Part shown: positions 7,878-16,872 of the stretch, piece after piece
Numbering within the stretch: position 1 is the first letter of the stretch
Layout of the letters: each line of letters opens with the position of its first letter
From: Photobacterium pectinilyticum
GTDB lineage: Bacteria > Pseudomonadota > Gammaproteobacteria > Enterobacterales > Vibrionaceae
Length of the DNA stretch: 49,173 nucleotides
NCBI RefSeq assembly: GCF_024357955.1
Contig: NZ_JANEYT010000036.1
Coordinates: forward strand, 1 to 49,173
Direction of reading: 5' to 3'
Made by a program: the position numbers and the translations under genes
Notes under the pieces: generated by a model
The model's input: only the letters and a program-made list of their open reading frames with translations
The model's database searches: none
Told to the model about the DNA's origin: nothing

Positions 7878-8474
7878 ATGGCAAGACGAAACGACCATAC
7901 TCGCGAAGAGTTGGTAAGTATGACACTGGAGCAAGTCAAAAACTTTCTCGCCCAGCACCCCCACCATGAACTTAGCCTGCGCAAAGTCGCAGCTATGATT
8001 GGTTATGTGCCAAGTACTTTGGTTAACGTGTTCGGCAACTACAACCTGCTACTGCTACACGCTGTTGCTCAGACTCTTGATGAGCTGTTCGCAGAAGCAG
8101 AAGCAGAAATGAAAGAAGCCTCATCAGCGGAAGATGCCCTAAAGCGCCTTGCCTTTTGTTACCTTAACTTTGCCTCGCGAAACCCATACCGCTGGCAGTT
8201 GATTTTCCAACACACCATGAACGGTGAAGAACTGCCTGAGTGGCAGTCGGAACGTATCAACAACATGACAGGTATGTTGGAAACCCTTATTCAACAAATC
8301 AACCCTCAGCTCAGCAGCGATGAAACCCTTGAGGCAAGCCGTGTGATCTGGTCTGGTGTACATGGGATCACCTTGCTGTCAGTTGACGACAAGCTGTTCA
8401 CCTCAGTCCCTGTCGATGGCAAAGCATTAATTAATAACCTACTAAGCACTTACCTTAATGCTTGGAAAGGCTAA
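7878..8474 (+). CDS. TetR-family transcriptional regulator with a WHG-type C-terminal domain
   Basis: A 198-residue regulator. The N-terminus (MARRNDHTREELVSMTLEQV) and the helix-turn-helix (LSLRKVAAMIGYVPSTLVNVFGNYNLLLLHAV, about residues 33-64) are TetR-like. The C-terminal part, with NPYRWQLIFQHTM and SRVIWSGVHGITLLS, has the look of the WHG ligand-binding domain. The ATG at 7878 is chosen because it gives the normal short N-arm before the HTH. The in-frame ATG at 7779 would add 33 residues unlike the family. It lies 148 nt before the MFS-acyltransferase gene on the same strand, so it may regulate that membrane-lipid gene. That link is inference. Confidence 0.85.
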   Translation: MARRNDHTREELVSMTLEQVKNFLAQHPHHELSLRKVAAMIGYVPSTLVNVFGNYNLLLLHAVAQTLDELFAEAEAEMKEASSAEDALKRLAFCYLNFASRNPYRWQLIFQHTMNGEELPEWQSERINNMTGMLETLIQQINPQLSSDETLEASRVIWSGVHGITLLSVDDKLFTSVPVDGKALINNLLSTYLNAWKG

Positions 8475-8499
8475 TTAACAACGCTTAATTATGCTACCA

Positions 8500-8519
8500 C
8501 TGGCCTTCTTTAAGGCCAG
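8500..8519 (+). terminator. weak hairpin after the TetR gene
   Basis: CTGGCCTT (8500-8507) pairs perfectly with AAGGCCAG (8512-8519) across a 4-nt loop. No T run follows, so it is a stable hairpin but only a weak candidate for intrinsic termination. Confidence 0.35.
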
Positions 8520-8622
8520 ATATCTATACTCCCATGTCAACAAGTGATAACGTCATTTTTCAACCCGCAATACCTGCGGTGATTACTTTCGATGATCAAT
8601 TCGAACTCAGGCTAAAGCATTC

Positions 8623-10491
8623 ATGTCAGATCAGTCTAGACTTCTAACCCAGCGGCGCTTCTTGCCCTACTTCCTTACACAGGCCTTTGGGGCCTTCAAC
8701 GACAATATCTACAAAAATGTTTTGCTTATCCTGTTCGCCTTTGCGGCACCTGGCGCCTTGCCGGTAGATAGCGATCTGATCATCAACTTGGCTGCGGGCT
8801 TATTTATTTTGCCATTTTTCCTATTCTCCGCGACCGCAGGTGTGATCACCGATAAGTACGACAAGGCCACCATCATGCGGGTGGTGAAAATGGCAGAGAT
8901 TGTCATAATGTCACTGGCAGCCTTTGCCTTTATCAGCGAAAACTACCTGATGTTGCTGATCCTGCTGTTCCTGATGGGTACCCAGTCAGCATTTTTTGGC
9001 CCCGCCAAGTATGCTCTGCTTCCCGAGCAGCTGAAAAAAGAAGAGCTGGTCTCAGGTAACGCCTTGGTCGAAACCGGCACCTTCCTGGCTATCCTTATTG
9101 GTACTTTGCTCGCCGGCGTCATTGCCAATCAAGAGCAGGCAACCTATATCGCCGCAATCAGTGTGGTTAGCTTTGCGGTTATTGGCTATTTGTGTTCACA
9201 AGGGATCCCCGCGACTAAACCGAGAAACCCGGATCTGAAATTCAAATGGCAACCGGTACGGCAGACCCGTAAAACCTTGGCTATTGCCCGCAAAGATAAA
9301 ACCGTTTTCCAATGCATTTTGGGGATCAGCTGGTTCTGGTTCCTCGGGGCCAGCTACCTGACACAATTTCCGAACTTTGCCAAACTACACTTAGGCGGTA
9401 ATGCTGCATCGGTTTCTTTTCTACTAACACTGTTTTCAATAGGCATCGCTATCGGATCGCTGCTGTGTGACCGCATGTCGGGCCATCGCATCGAACCGGG
9501 TATCGTTCCACTGGGCAGCATGGGGATAACCCTCTTTGGTGCCGGTCTGATGTTCAGTACACCAAGTTCACTGCCAGAAACCCAATCCATTGTCGCGTTT
9601 GTGACAGATCCCCAATTGCTCAGTGTCTTTGTTTGCCTGACCATGCTTGGAGTGTCAGGCGGGATATTTATTGTGCCGCTGTATGCCATGATGCAACACC
9701 GAGCCAAGGAAACCGAGCGTGCCCAGGTGATTGCGGCCAACAATATTTGGAATGCGATTTTCATGGTTATCAGTGCAATCAGTGGGATTGTGGTGCTGGC
9801 GGTTCTGGAGTTCACCATACCTCAGTTCTTCCTGATCCTCTCGGTGCTGAACCTTGTCGTAGTGATCTACCTATACGCTCAGGCACCTGATTTTTTCTGG
9901 CGCTTTATGGTTTGGCTCGTCAGTCACACCATGTACCGGGTGACCCATAAAAACCTCACCAACATTCCAGAGAAAGGCGGCGCGCTGATTGTTTGTAACC
10001 ATGTAAGTTATATGGATGCCCTACTGCTAGCCGGCGCTTGTCCGCGCCCTATTCGCTTTTTGATGGATAGGGACATCTATAACTTACCGATGATCCGTAG
10101 CTTTTGCCGTGCCTGTAAAGTGGTACCTATTGATGCAACGGATAGAAGATCGATCATGAAAGCCTTCGTTGATGTCAGTAAACAGCTTGAACGTGGTGAT
10201 GTGGTCTGTGTCTTTCCCGAGGGCCAATTAACCTATGATGGCGAAATGGGGCCTTTCATGCGGGGGATTGATCTTATTATCAAGCGCTCTCCCGTTCCGG
10301 TAATACCCGTGGCTATCCAGGGTTTGTGGGGAAGTATTTTCAGCCGAGAAGGCGGCCGGGCTTTGTTGAAGGTACCGAAGCGCTTCTGGTCAAAAGTGAC
10401 GATTGTGGCCGGGCAGCCCGTACAGCCTGAAGACACCAACAGCAGCCATTTGCGTGAGGAAGTACTGAAGTTGCGGGGAGATAGTCGATGA
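8623..10491 (+). CDS. fusion of an MFS (LplT-like) transporter and a PlsC-type acyltransferase
   Basis: A 622-residue two-part protein. Residues 1 to about 415 are an MFS transporter with about 12 membrane helices, beginning LPYFLTQAFGAFNDNIYKN, which is typical of LplT lysophospholipid flippases. The C-terminal part from about 430 is a 1-acyl-glycerophosphate-type acyltransferase with the NHxxxxD motif (NHVSYMD, His460 and Asp465) and the FPEG motif (531-534). In E. coli LplT and the acyltransferase-synthetase Aas are separate proteins that take in and re-acylate lysophospholipids. Here transporter and acyltransferase are joined, and the acyl-ACP synthetase domain of Aas is absent, so the acyl donor must come from elsewhere. 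A short overlapping reading frame (8534-8647) precedes it. Confidence 0.88.
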   Translation: MSDQSRLLTQRRFLPYFLTQAFGAFNDNIYKNVLLILFAFAAPGALPVDSDLIINLAAGLFILPFFLFSATAGVITDKYDKATIMRVVKMAEIVIMSLAAFAFISENYLMLLILLFLMGTQSAFFGPAKYALLPEQLKKEELVSGNALVETGTFLAILIGTLLAGVIANQEQATYIAAISVVSFAVIGYLCSQGIPATKPRNPDLKFKWQPVRQTRKTLAIARKDKTVFQCILGISWFWFLGASYLTQFPNFAKLHLGGNAASVSFLLTLFSIGIAIGSLLCDRMSGHRIEPGIVPLGSMGITLFGAGLMFSTPSSLPETQSIVAFVTDPQLLSVFVCLTMLGVSGGIFIVPLYAMMQHRAKETERAQVIAANNIWNAIFMVISAISGIVVLAVLEFTIPQFFLILSVLNLVVVIYLYAQAPDFFWRFMVWLVSHTMYRVTHKNLTNIPEKGGALIVCNHVSYMDALLLAGACPRPIRFLMDRDIYNLPMIRSFCRACKVVPIDATDRRSIMKAFVDVSKQLERGDVVCVFPEGQLTYDGEMGPFMRGIDLIIKRSPVPVIPVAIQGLWGSIFSREGGRALLKVPKRFWSKVTIVAGQPVQPEDTNSSHLREEVLKLRGDSR

Positions 10492-10500
10492 ACATGCTAG

Positions 10501-10722
10501 TTGTTAGCTCCCAAAAGAGCTAAAATCCGGCATGTTAATCGGCTTTATCAACGCACTGCCAGCACTCTCATCAACCCCTTGGTCCACTGGTTTGAGAAGC
10601 GTTACGCGAGTCCAAGTCATCAAGCCCTAGAAAAGTTCAGAATTAATTTACAGCTAAATTTTTTTGGGCAAATGAAGGTGCCGAGACGTAGTGCAGCTAA
10701 AGATAAAAAGAAAAAAGCTTAG
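10501..10722 (+). CDS. small basic hypothetical protein
   Basis: A 73-residue reading frame from a TTG, following the acyltransferase stop by 9 nt and ending 18 nt before the pyruvyltransferase. The product is basic, with a probable amphipathic core (LYQRTASTLINPLVHWFEKRY) and a Lys-rich tail (KDKKKKA). An in-frame TAG immediately precedes the TTG, so no earlier start exists. The next in-frame ATG would leave only 17 residues. No convincing ribosome site is visible. I do not recognise the family. It may be a real short gene coupled to the upstream one, or spurious. Confidence 0.42.
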   Translation: MLAPKRAKIRHVNRLYQRTASTLINPLVHWFEKRYASPSHQALEKFRINLQLNFFGQMKVPRRSAAKDKKKKA

Positions 10723-10740
10723 GTTTAGACAGGTATACAT

Positions 10741-11766
10741 ATGAAAAAAGCTGTAATCTTAAATGATACATCATTTGAATCGCATCATGGCTGTGAAACA
10801 GTTGTAAAGAACATAAAAGATCTTTTACTTCAAAATGGAATAAAAACTATAGACACTCATCCTGTGGGAAAACCATGGGTCGAGAATAAAAGCTTTATAG
10901 CGAGTATGTCTCAAGCTGATATTGTCATTGTTAATGGTGAAGGAACCTTACACCACTCACAACCCAGAGCTAAAGACCTAATATCAGTTGGAAATTATGT
11001 TAAGGAAAACTTAAATATACCTGTAGTACTTATTAATTCCACATGTCAAGAAAATAACAGTGAAATTATTGAGAGTATTAAGTGCTATGATTTGATTTTT
11101 GTACGAGAAAGCTTAAGCCAGCAAGAATTAGCCAAGTATGATATAAAATCGAAAGTAGTGCCGGACATGTCATTTTACTCTCAGTATGACTTGTCGAAAA
11201 AAGCCACTACCGGAAGAACAGGCATTACAGATAGTGTCTATTTCGACTTAAGTGAGAAATTGTATCTTTTAAGTTTAGAAGAAGGATATGAGTTCTTGCC
11301 AGCTAAAACGAACAGTAAAATTAGAAAATTTACTGTTAATGCTTTATTGAAACATGCTGAGTCTAATTTGTTCAAAGCAATAAGATATCCTTTTTACAAG
11401 CTAAAACTAATTAAATTTAAATATAAAAAAATAAGAAAGTTTTACTATTTAAATGACTACGAAAGCTATGTTAATAAGATAGCAAGTTCACAATTCATGA
11501 TAATCGCCAGATATCATTCACTTTGCTTTTCATTGAAAACCCTAACACCATTTTTAGCATTAAAATCTAACTCTCATAAAATTGAAGGTATTTTATCAGA
11601 TGTAGGTATTGAGAGCTCAAGAATTGTAACTGAACCAGATATTACCACCTCAGAATTTAAAAAATTCACTTCAGAAGAAGAGTCAAATATTTTAAATTAT
11701 ATCAATGAGGCACCGACCAAAATAGAGTGCATGTTCAAAGAGATTAATGACTTGATAGTGAAATAG
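10741..11766 (+). CDS. polysaccharide pyruvyl transferase family protein
   Basis: A 341-residue protein of the polysaccharide pyruvyl transferase (CsaB/WcaK-like) family. These enzymes move pyruvate from phosphoenolpyruvate onto sugars of surface polysaccharides. The features seen are the N-terminal NDTSFESHHGCETVVKNI, the VNGEGTLHHSQP motif near residues 64-75, and the C-terminal sugar-nucleotide-fold signature ARYHSLCFSLKTLTPFLAL with the conserved Arg-Tyr-His. The DNA is strikingly AT-rich (8 G or C among the 60 bases from 11401), unlike its neighbours, and codons follow suit. No other polysaccharide gene is nearby. It looks like a horizontally acquired single gene placed between core genes. 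Its acceptor sugar cannot be told. Confidence 0.8.
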   Translation: MKKAVILNDTSFESHHGCETVVKNIKDLLLQNGIKTIDTHPVGKPWVENKSFIASMSQADIVIVNGEGTLHHSQPRAKDLISVGNYVKENLNIPVVLINSTCQENNSEIIESIKCYDLIFVRESLSQQELAKYDIKSKVVPDMSFYSQYDLSKKATTGRTGITDSVYFDLSEKLYLLSLEEGYEFLPAKTNSKIRKFTVNALLKHAESNLFKAIRYPFYKLKLIKFKYKKIRKFYYLNDYESYVNKIASSQFMIIARYHSLCFSLKTLTPFLALKSNSHKIEGILSDVGIESSRIVTEPDITTSEFKKFTSEEESNILNYINEAPTKIECMFKEINDLIVK

Positions 11767-11847
11767 CGCACTGTATGCTGTAATTACAAGTCACAATCAA
11801 AATATGGCTTTGAGAGTAAACTTTCTGATCATTACAGTATCAAACAA

Positions 11848-11877
11848 GGCCAGTGGTCAAATGCCACTGGCCTTTTT
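11848..11877 (+). terminator. rho-independent terminator between the pyruvyltransferase and menE
   Basis: A 9-bp perfect stem, GGCCAGTGG (11848-11856) with CCACTGGCC (11864-11872), then TTTTT (11873-11877). It ends the plus-strand gene and, being a near-symmetric hairpin, may also stop the convergent men operon. Confidence 0.8.
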
Positions 11878-11889
11878 CAATTCAACCCT

Positions 11890-13353
11890 TTATTGCTGCT
11901 TTACCAACCACAGCGCCAGTTGTTTTCGGGATGTTTTTATCCCGCCTGTCGCCAGATGATCGGGCAACGGTAAGTAGCATACCGGGCGGCGAAGCCCCAT
12001 AACCTGCTGTCTCATGTAGTGGGTAAGATTATCCACCAATGTTTTGTCCAACTCACAAGAAGTAGTCAATACGGCGACCGGACGCTGGCCATATTCCGCA
12101 TCGTCCGTTGGCAATATAAAGGCTTGTTGTACCGCAGGGTGTGCCAATAGCACTTTCTCAACCTCTTCTGGCTGGATATTCTCACCGCCGGAAATGAACA
12201 TATTGTCCTTGCGGCCACGGATGAACAGCTCTTCATCTTGCCAATCGGCTAGATCTTTAGTGGCAAACCATTCTTGATCAGAAAAAGGAAAGATAGTGCG
12301 GTTGCGGTAATACCCCATTCCCAAGGTCTTCCCTTTGACCAGCACTTCGCCATCTTTAAGCGTTAGCTCACGGTTTGGCAATACTGCGCCGACACCCGCA
12401 CTGCCATCGGCAGGCTTAACCGTGACCGTCGAGGCCATTTCAGTCATACCATAACCGCACCAGCACTCAATACCGGCTTGTTTCGCACACTCTGTAAGGC
12501 TAACCGGGATCGCTGCCCCGCCCAGCAATACTCGCTTCAATGAAAGAGATGCACCACGGTTATTCTCCAGCAGCCGCTGGAGCTGGGTAGGTACCAATGA
12601 TGCGTGGGTAACTTTCCCCAGTGCCACGTCCAAACCCTGCGAGGAGGCAACAACGAGTTTCGCGCCGCGATACAGCCAGCGCCAAACAATCGCCATACCG
12701 GATATATGAAATAACGGCAGTGACAACAGCCAACTATCCTCAGCATCAAACGACATCCATTGCAGCAAACCTGCTGCGCTAGCCAAATGACTTTGCGCAT
12801 TATGCACTACGGCTTTTGGGTTACCTGTCGATCCTGAGGTCATGGTCATGGTCGCGGCACGAGAAGCTTGCCAAGTAACCGGCACCATACGCGGCGTTTG
12901 CGGTGGCAGCAGTTGTAAACGCGGTGGTAGCGCTTGTTTACTGTCCGGTTCATAGCCTTGAACACTGTCCAACGCAATACCGGATTTAGCCGGATACCAA
13001 ACAAAGTCACACTCAAGTTGTGCCAATTGGTTAGATAGCTCCTGCTGACTCAAGCGTGGGTTTAACCCAACATAGCGCGCCCCGGCTCGCAATATGGCCA
13101 ACAATAACCAGATCACCGATACCGAATTAGGAGCCACAACAGCCACTAGCTGATCTCGTTTCAGGCCCTGCTCTACCAAGCCTTGGGCATATTCATCAGT
13201 TCGTTCAGCCAATTCAGCCCAGCTGAATTGCTGCTCGCCAAATGAGAGAGCGACCGCTGAAGGTCGCTCTTTTGCCCAATGTTGCCATGGCCATGTGGAA
13301 AACGTCACGTCCGCGATGGCCTCCACATGAACAGTTTGCCTTACTTCGACCAT
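11890..13353 (-). CDS. menE: o-succinylbenzoate-CoA ligase MenE
   Basis: A 487-residue acyl-adenylate-forming enzyme that activates o-succinylbenzoate with ATP and CoA in menaquinone synthesis. The phosphate-binding loop is TMTSGSTGNPK (about residues 171-181), the later core motif is WCGYGMTEMAST, and the hinge region is FISGGENIQPEEVE. The C-terminal lysine motif is near GGIKTSRKQL. It is the last gene of the men cluster and overlaps the end of menC by 13 nt, so the two are translationally coupled. The assignment over other acyl-CoA ligases rests on this context as well as on length. Confidence 0.93.
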   Translation of the reverse strand: MVEVRQTVHVEAIADVTFSTWPWQHWAKERPSAVALSFGEQQFSWAELAERTDEYAQGLVEQGLKRDQLVAVVAPNSVSVIWLLLAILRAGARYVGLNPRLSQQELSNQLAQLECDFVWYPAKSGIALDSVQGYEPDSKQALPPRLQLLPPQTPRMVPVTWQASRAATMTMTSGSTGNPKAVVHNAQSHLASAAGLLQWMSFDAEDSWLLSLPLFHISGMAIVWRWLYRGAKLVVASSQGLDVALGKVTHASLVPTQLQRLLENNRGASLSLKRVLLGGAAIPVSLTECAKQAGIECWCGYGMTEMASTVTVKPADGSAGVGAVLPNRELTLKDGEVLVKGKTLGMGYYRNRTIFPFSDQEWFATKDLADWQDEELFIRGRKDNMFISGGENIQPEEVEKVLLAHPAVQQAFILPTDDAEYGQRPVAVLTTSCELDKTLVDNLTHYMRQQVMGLRRPVCYLPLPDHLATGGIKTSRKQLALWLVKQQ

Positions 13354-14315
13354 GCCACATCCAGCTCAGCCAAGGTTTTCAGCGGCAACTTACACTGCGG
13401 CCACGGTGTTTCCAGCTGGCTGAGGAACAACTGCATGGTATCAAGACCAGGGATCACATCCGGCGTCTGCCATTCAGCAAAACGGGCTAGCTGGTTCAAG
13501 CCAAGGCTGGTTTCCATGCTTGAGCTGATCACAGCAGTCAAATCTTGTTCGTTCGCCTGTTTAACCAGTTCGATACAACGCTGTACACTACCGACCAATG
13601 TCGGCTTAATCACAATCGCCACCACACCCGGCTCAGCTCTTACCTCGAAGCCTTCATCACGCACAGTTTCATCCCAGGCAATATTAATCCCGGTTTCCTG
13701 AGCAAAGGCCAAGCTGTCGGCTGGCGACTGGCAAGGCTCTTCAAGAAAAGCGATACCGCCACGGTTTTCCGGTTTCACGTACTTGGCAAACTGCTGGGCT
13801 TTCAGTGGTGTCCACTGGCGGTTGGCATCCAAACGCAGGCGGATCCCTGGAATAGAGTCGATAAACATATTAGCGACCATGCCATCACGCACGGCTTCGT
13901 ACATGCCGACTTTTATTTTGGCCACTTTCTCGCCCGGCATGTCATTCAATGCAATAACCAGATCATCGGGATCACCCGAACAAAGCGGAGCAACTGTATA
14001 GTTACCGGCTTGTGGCAAACCGCCTTGAAGTTCAAGCTCTGCCATACTCAGACCAAACGCAACAGATGGAAGCGCTTTTTCTAAATCGATAGCCTGACCT
14101 GCTACCCACTGCTCCAGCAATGCTTGCGCCTGCTCACCAGCTTGCTCTGCACTCTCTTGGCTAAACTCAGGCAATGGCGCAATTTCACCGTAGCCTTTTT
14201 GATCGCCGTCTTGCAGTTCGACAACCCAACCCTCACGGTTAACTAACCGCTGGGTACGCAGGATCACACCGGAGTCCATAGGAAGCTGGTATTGGTATAG
14301 TTTCGCGCTACGCAT
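13341..14315 (-). CDS. menC: o-succinylbenzoate synthase MenC
   Basis: An enolase-superfamily enzyme that dehydrates SHCHC to o-succinylbenzoate. The metal and acid-base residues are all in place in the 325-residue numbering that counts an extra upstream Met: KIKVG (Lys134 and Lys136), RLDANRQW (Asp164), FLEEP (Glu193), WDETV (Asp216) and VIKPT (Lys238), each 3 higher than in the E. coli enzyme. The second Met (14315) is taken as the start because the protein then begins MRSAKLYQYQLPMDSG like E. coli MenC. It follows menH by 24 nt. menB, which lies at this point in E. coli, is not here. Confidence 0.95.
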   Translation of the reverse strand: MRSAKLYQYQLPMDSGVILRTQRLVNREGWVVELQDGDQKGYGEIAPLPEFSQESAEQAGEQAQALLEQWVAGQAIDLEKALPSVAFGLSMAELELQGGLPQAGNYTVAPLCSGDPDDLVIALNDMPGEKVAKIKVGMYEAVRDGMVANMFIDSIPGIRLRLDANRQWTPLKAQQFAKYVKPENRGGIAFLEEPCQSPADSLAFAQETGINIAWDETVRDEGFEVRAEPGVVAIVIKPTLVGSVQRCIELVKQANEQDLTAVISSSMETSLGLNQLARFAEWQTPDVIPGLDTMQLFLSQLETPWPQCKLPLKTLAELDVAWSK

Positions 14316-14339
14316 CATAAAACTCCATCGGCCTTATTC

Positions 14340-15161
14340 TTAAAATAATGTACTTAAAATAAAATCGTCTACTGCTCTGGCAAAAGCGTATGGCTGCTCA
14401 ACATGAACATTATGGCCTGCGTCTTCAATCACCTGATAAGATAAGTCGGAGTCTTCGGCCAGACGCGTAAACTTTTGATCTTTCTCTCCGCAAAGATAAT
14501 GCACAGGTATGGTCAACCCGGTTAACTGAGGCTGCAGGAGAGGTTGTTTGGCTAACGATGTAGCCAGTAGCATATGTGCTATAGATGAGCCAAGATTATC
14601 ACTGCGCTTAGCGATCAAACCTTGTCTTTGGTCATGATTCAGCGATGAAAAGACCGGTTGCTGGTACCAATCGGCCAGTACATCAGCAATCGGCAAGGAA
14701 GAAAATCGTTGCGCCCACGTCTGATCATTGTCCAACCTGGCAGTCCGCTCGCTTTGCGGTAGCCCGAAATGCCCTCCTTCCAAAACCAAACCAACCAGTT
14801 TTGCTTTCTGTTCAACACCTTGATGACAGGCATGGTACATCGCCACCCTCGCGCCCAACGAGTAGCCAATCAGGATATAGTGTTTCACACCACGAGCGAC
14901 CAAGGTATCAGTTAGCCATTGGCTGGTTTGCTCGAGGCCTTCAGCTTGGGCTAGTCGGCTATGACCATGACCGGGTAAATCAACGGTCAGGCAGGGATAC
15001 TGACCGCTCAGTTGATTGGTAACCTGTAACCAGTCACGGCCGGAACCCAACAAGCCATGCAGAAACACCAGGGTCGGTGCAGTCAGCGCGGCTTCGGGGC
15101 TCAGGTCCTGAGCTTTGGAATCGGGGGCTTTAGAGTAAAAAGTTTCAGAATAAAGTCGCAT
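14340..15161 (-). CDS. menH: SHCHC synthase MenH (alpha/beta hydrolase)
   Basis: A 273-residue alpha/beta-hydrolase that eliminates pyruvate from SEPHCHC in menaquinone synthesis. It shows the oxyanion segment FLHGLLGSGRDW (33-44), VDLPGHGHS (60-68), the nucleophile elbow GYSLGA (Ser101) and the histidine in DAGHNVHVEQP (about His250). The start MRLYSETFY at 15161 overlaps menD by 17 nt. An upstream in-frame ATG at 15200 would extend it deeper into menD. A run of residues SKAPDSKAQDLSPEAALTAP near the start is an insertion relative to shorter MenH proteins. Confidence 0.92.
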   Translation of the reverse strand: MRLYSETFYSKAPDSKAQDLSPEAALTAPTLVFLHGLLGSGRDWLQVTNQLSGQYPCLTVDLPGHGHSRLAQAEGLEQTSQWLTDTLVARGVKHYILIGYSLGARVAMYHACHQGVEQKAKLVGLVLEGGHFGLPQSERTARLDNDQTWAQRFSSLPIADVLADWYQQPVFSSLNHDQRQGLIAKRSDNLGSSIAHMLLATSLAKQPLLQPQLTGLTIPVHYLCGEKDQKFTRLAEDSDLSYQVIEDAGHNVHVEQPYAFARAVDDFILSTLF

Positions 15162-16872
15162 GTTTGATCTCGCTAAACATCTCGCGCAGCAAGTCGCCAC
15201 TCTCTCCTGCCGGCGTCTGTACTTCGATCAGCGTCGTGCCAACCGTTGCTAAACCATTTTCAATAGACAGCTTGGCGTCAACCAGGGTGATCGGGCAGGC
15301 ATACTCCAACCCAAACATTGCCGCGGCATGACCAAAGCTGAGGCCATGGGGCATGCGGTACAGGCTGTCTTTCTGGGCATCCGGTACCGGTAGCAAATCA
15401 AAAATCGCCCCACCGTCGTTGTTGGTCACCAATACCACTACTGGCTGTTCGATCTCTTTAAGTAAAGCCAACGAATTGAGGTCATAAAGCAACGAGGTAT
15501 CGCCCAAGACACAAAGCATAGGCTGCTTACCCGCACGTTGCACACCGGCAGCTGTGGCTATCAAACCATCGATACCCGATGCACCGCGGTTGGCAAACGT
15601 CGCGCTTTGCGGCATACGGCCACACATGTCCAACAAGCGAACAATCAAGCTATTGCCCAAAAACAATGTCGTGTATTGGCCAACCCAATCCATCATATTG
15701 GCCGCCAGACTCACTTCATTCAATGCCGAGTACTTGTTCCGGATCGTTGTCAGGCAATGGTTCGAAGCGACTTTAAGGCTATCCGCCCAGCCACTATTCG
15801 GGTTGAGGTGTGCAGCACTGACAGTATGTTCCGTCAGTAAACCTGAAAAATCAGCGATATTGGCTTGAATGCGCGCCGTTGCAGCACAGCTTGGATCAAG
15901 CGTTACTGCCAATGGGTCCACCAGCCAATAATGCTGCCAGTGCTTGGCGCTAATAAACTGCCCTAATCGCTTGGACACCAAGCGACCGCCAAACTGAATA
16001 ATATTGTCCGCTTGCAACAAATGCTGATGGCATGCTTCGTTTTGTAACCAGACATCGAATCCAGCCCAGTCACTGCTGCCACCGGCTTGTGGATCGGCTA
16101 GCAGCGGCCAGCCAAGCGCCTGCGCCAGCGCACTCACAGCGGCAAGTTCACCCGGAGCTACCCGGCCAGCAATCACGATCCCTTTCTTACCTTGCATGTC
16201 TTGCCACTGCTTAGCATCGAAAGCAACGCCGTTTCGTTCGGCATCCACGTACTGGGTAAAGCGCGAATGGCTCTCTTGCCAATATTGGACAGGTTGGAGG
16301 TAGTCGGAAAAATCCCTTTCATCACCATAGAGCGGCTCGGGGTAATGACAATTGAAATGGACCGCACCACCACGCTGTGCCTGCTGGTACATGGCTTTAT
16401 CTACAGTAGATAGTAGCCATGCCGGACTGATGTCCTGGGTCGGAGAAGGAATATCTTCAAACGCGGTGACATGGGTAGAGAATATCCCGTGCTGACGGAT
16501 AGCTTGGTTGGCCCCACAATCGATCAGCTCAACCGGGCGATCTGAAGTGAGCAACACAAGCTTTTCCCCAGTCAAGCCGCTTTCGGCGACTGAAGGTAGC
16601 AGGTTGGCCACGGCGGTACCGGATGTTACCACTACCGCGACAGGCTCATTGGTTGCTTTGGCGAGGCCAAGGGCGAGAAAACCCAACCCACGCTCGTCGA
16701 AGTGAGTGTGAATGACCAGTTTACCGTTTTTAGCGGCAGCCAGTGTCAGCGGTGTAGAACGAGACCCAGGGGCAATACAGATATGCTTTACCCCATGGCG
16801 TACTAACTCTTCAAGCATGAGCCCTGCCCACAACTGGTTCAAGGCAGCTCTTGTCGAAACCCCATTGCTCAT
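15145..16872 (-). CDS. menD: SEPHCHC synthase MenD (thiamine-diphosphate enzyme)
   Basis: A 575-residue ThDP-dependent enzyme joining 2-oxoglutarate to isochorismate. The N-terminal half has HICIAPGSRSTPLTLAAA and the glutamate region HFDERGLGFLALG. The C-terminal half has the ThDP/Mg motif GDTSLLYDLNSLALLKEIEQPVVVLVTNNDGG. The start MSNGVSTRAAL at 16872 gives the classical 4-nt ATGA overlap with the menF stop, while an ATG at 16890 in the same frame is further inside menF. Order and overlap make menF and menD an obligate transcriptional pair. Confidence 0.95.
   Translation of the reverse strand: MSNGVSTRAALNQLWAGLMLEELVRHGVKHICIAPGSRSTPLTLAAAKNGKLVIHTHFDERGLGFLALGLAKATNEPVAVVVTSGTAVANLLPSVAESGLTGEKLVLLTSDRPVELIDCGANQAIRQHGIFSTHVTAFEDIPSPTQDISPAWLLSTVDKAMYQQAQRGGAVHFNCHYPEPLYGDERDFSDYLQPVQYWQESHSRFTQYVDAERNGVAFDAKQWQDMQGKKGIVIAGRVAPGELAAVSALAQALGWPLLADPQAGGSSDWAGFDVWLQNEACHQHLLQADNIIQFGGRLVSKRLGQFISAKHWQHYWLVDPLAVTLDPSCAATARIQANIADFSGLLTEHTVSAAHLNPNSGWADSLKVASNHCLTTIRNKYSALNEVSLAANMMDWVGQYTTLFLGNSLIVRLLDMCGRMPQSATFANRGASGIDGLIATAAGVQRAGKQPMLCVLGDTSLLYDLNSLALLKEIEQPVVVLVTNNDGGAIFDLLPVPDAQKDSLYRMPHGLSFGHAAAMFGLEYACPITLVDAKLSIENGLATVGTTLIEVQTPAGESGDLLREMFSEIKHATLF

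Noticed and set aside
9354..9818. 154-codon minus-strand reading frame
   Set aside because: Antisense to the MFS part of the transporter-acyltransferase fusion. Composition is of a shadow frame.
13545..14084. 179-codon plus-strand reading frame
   Set aside because: Antisense to menC in its full length. No family pattern.
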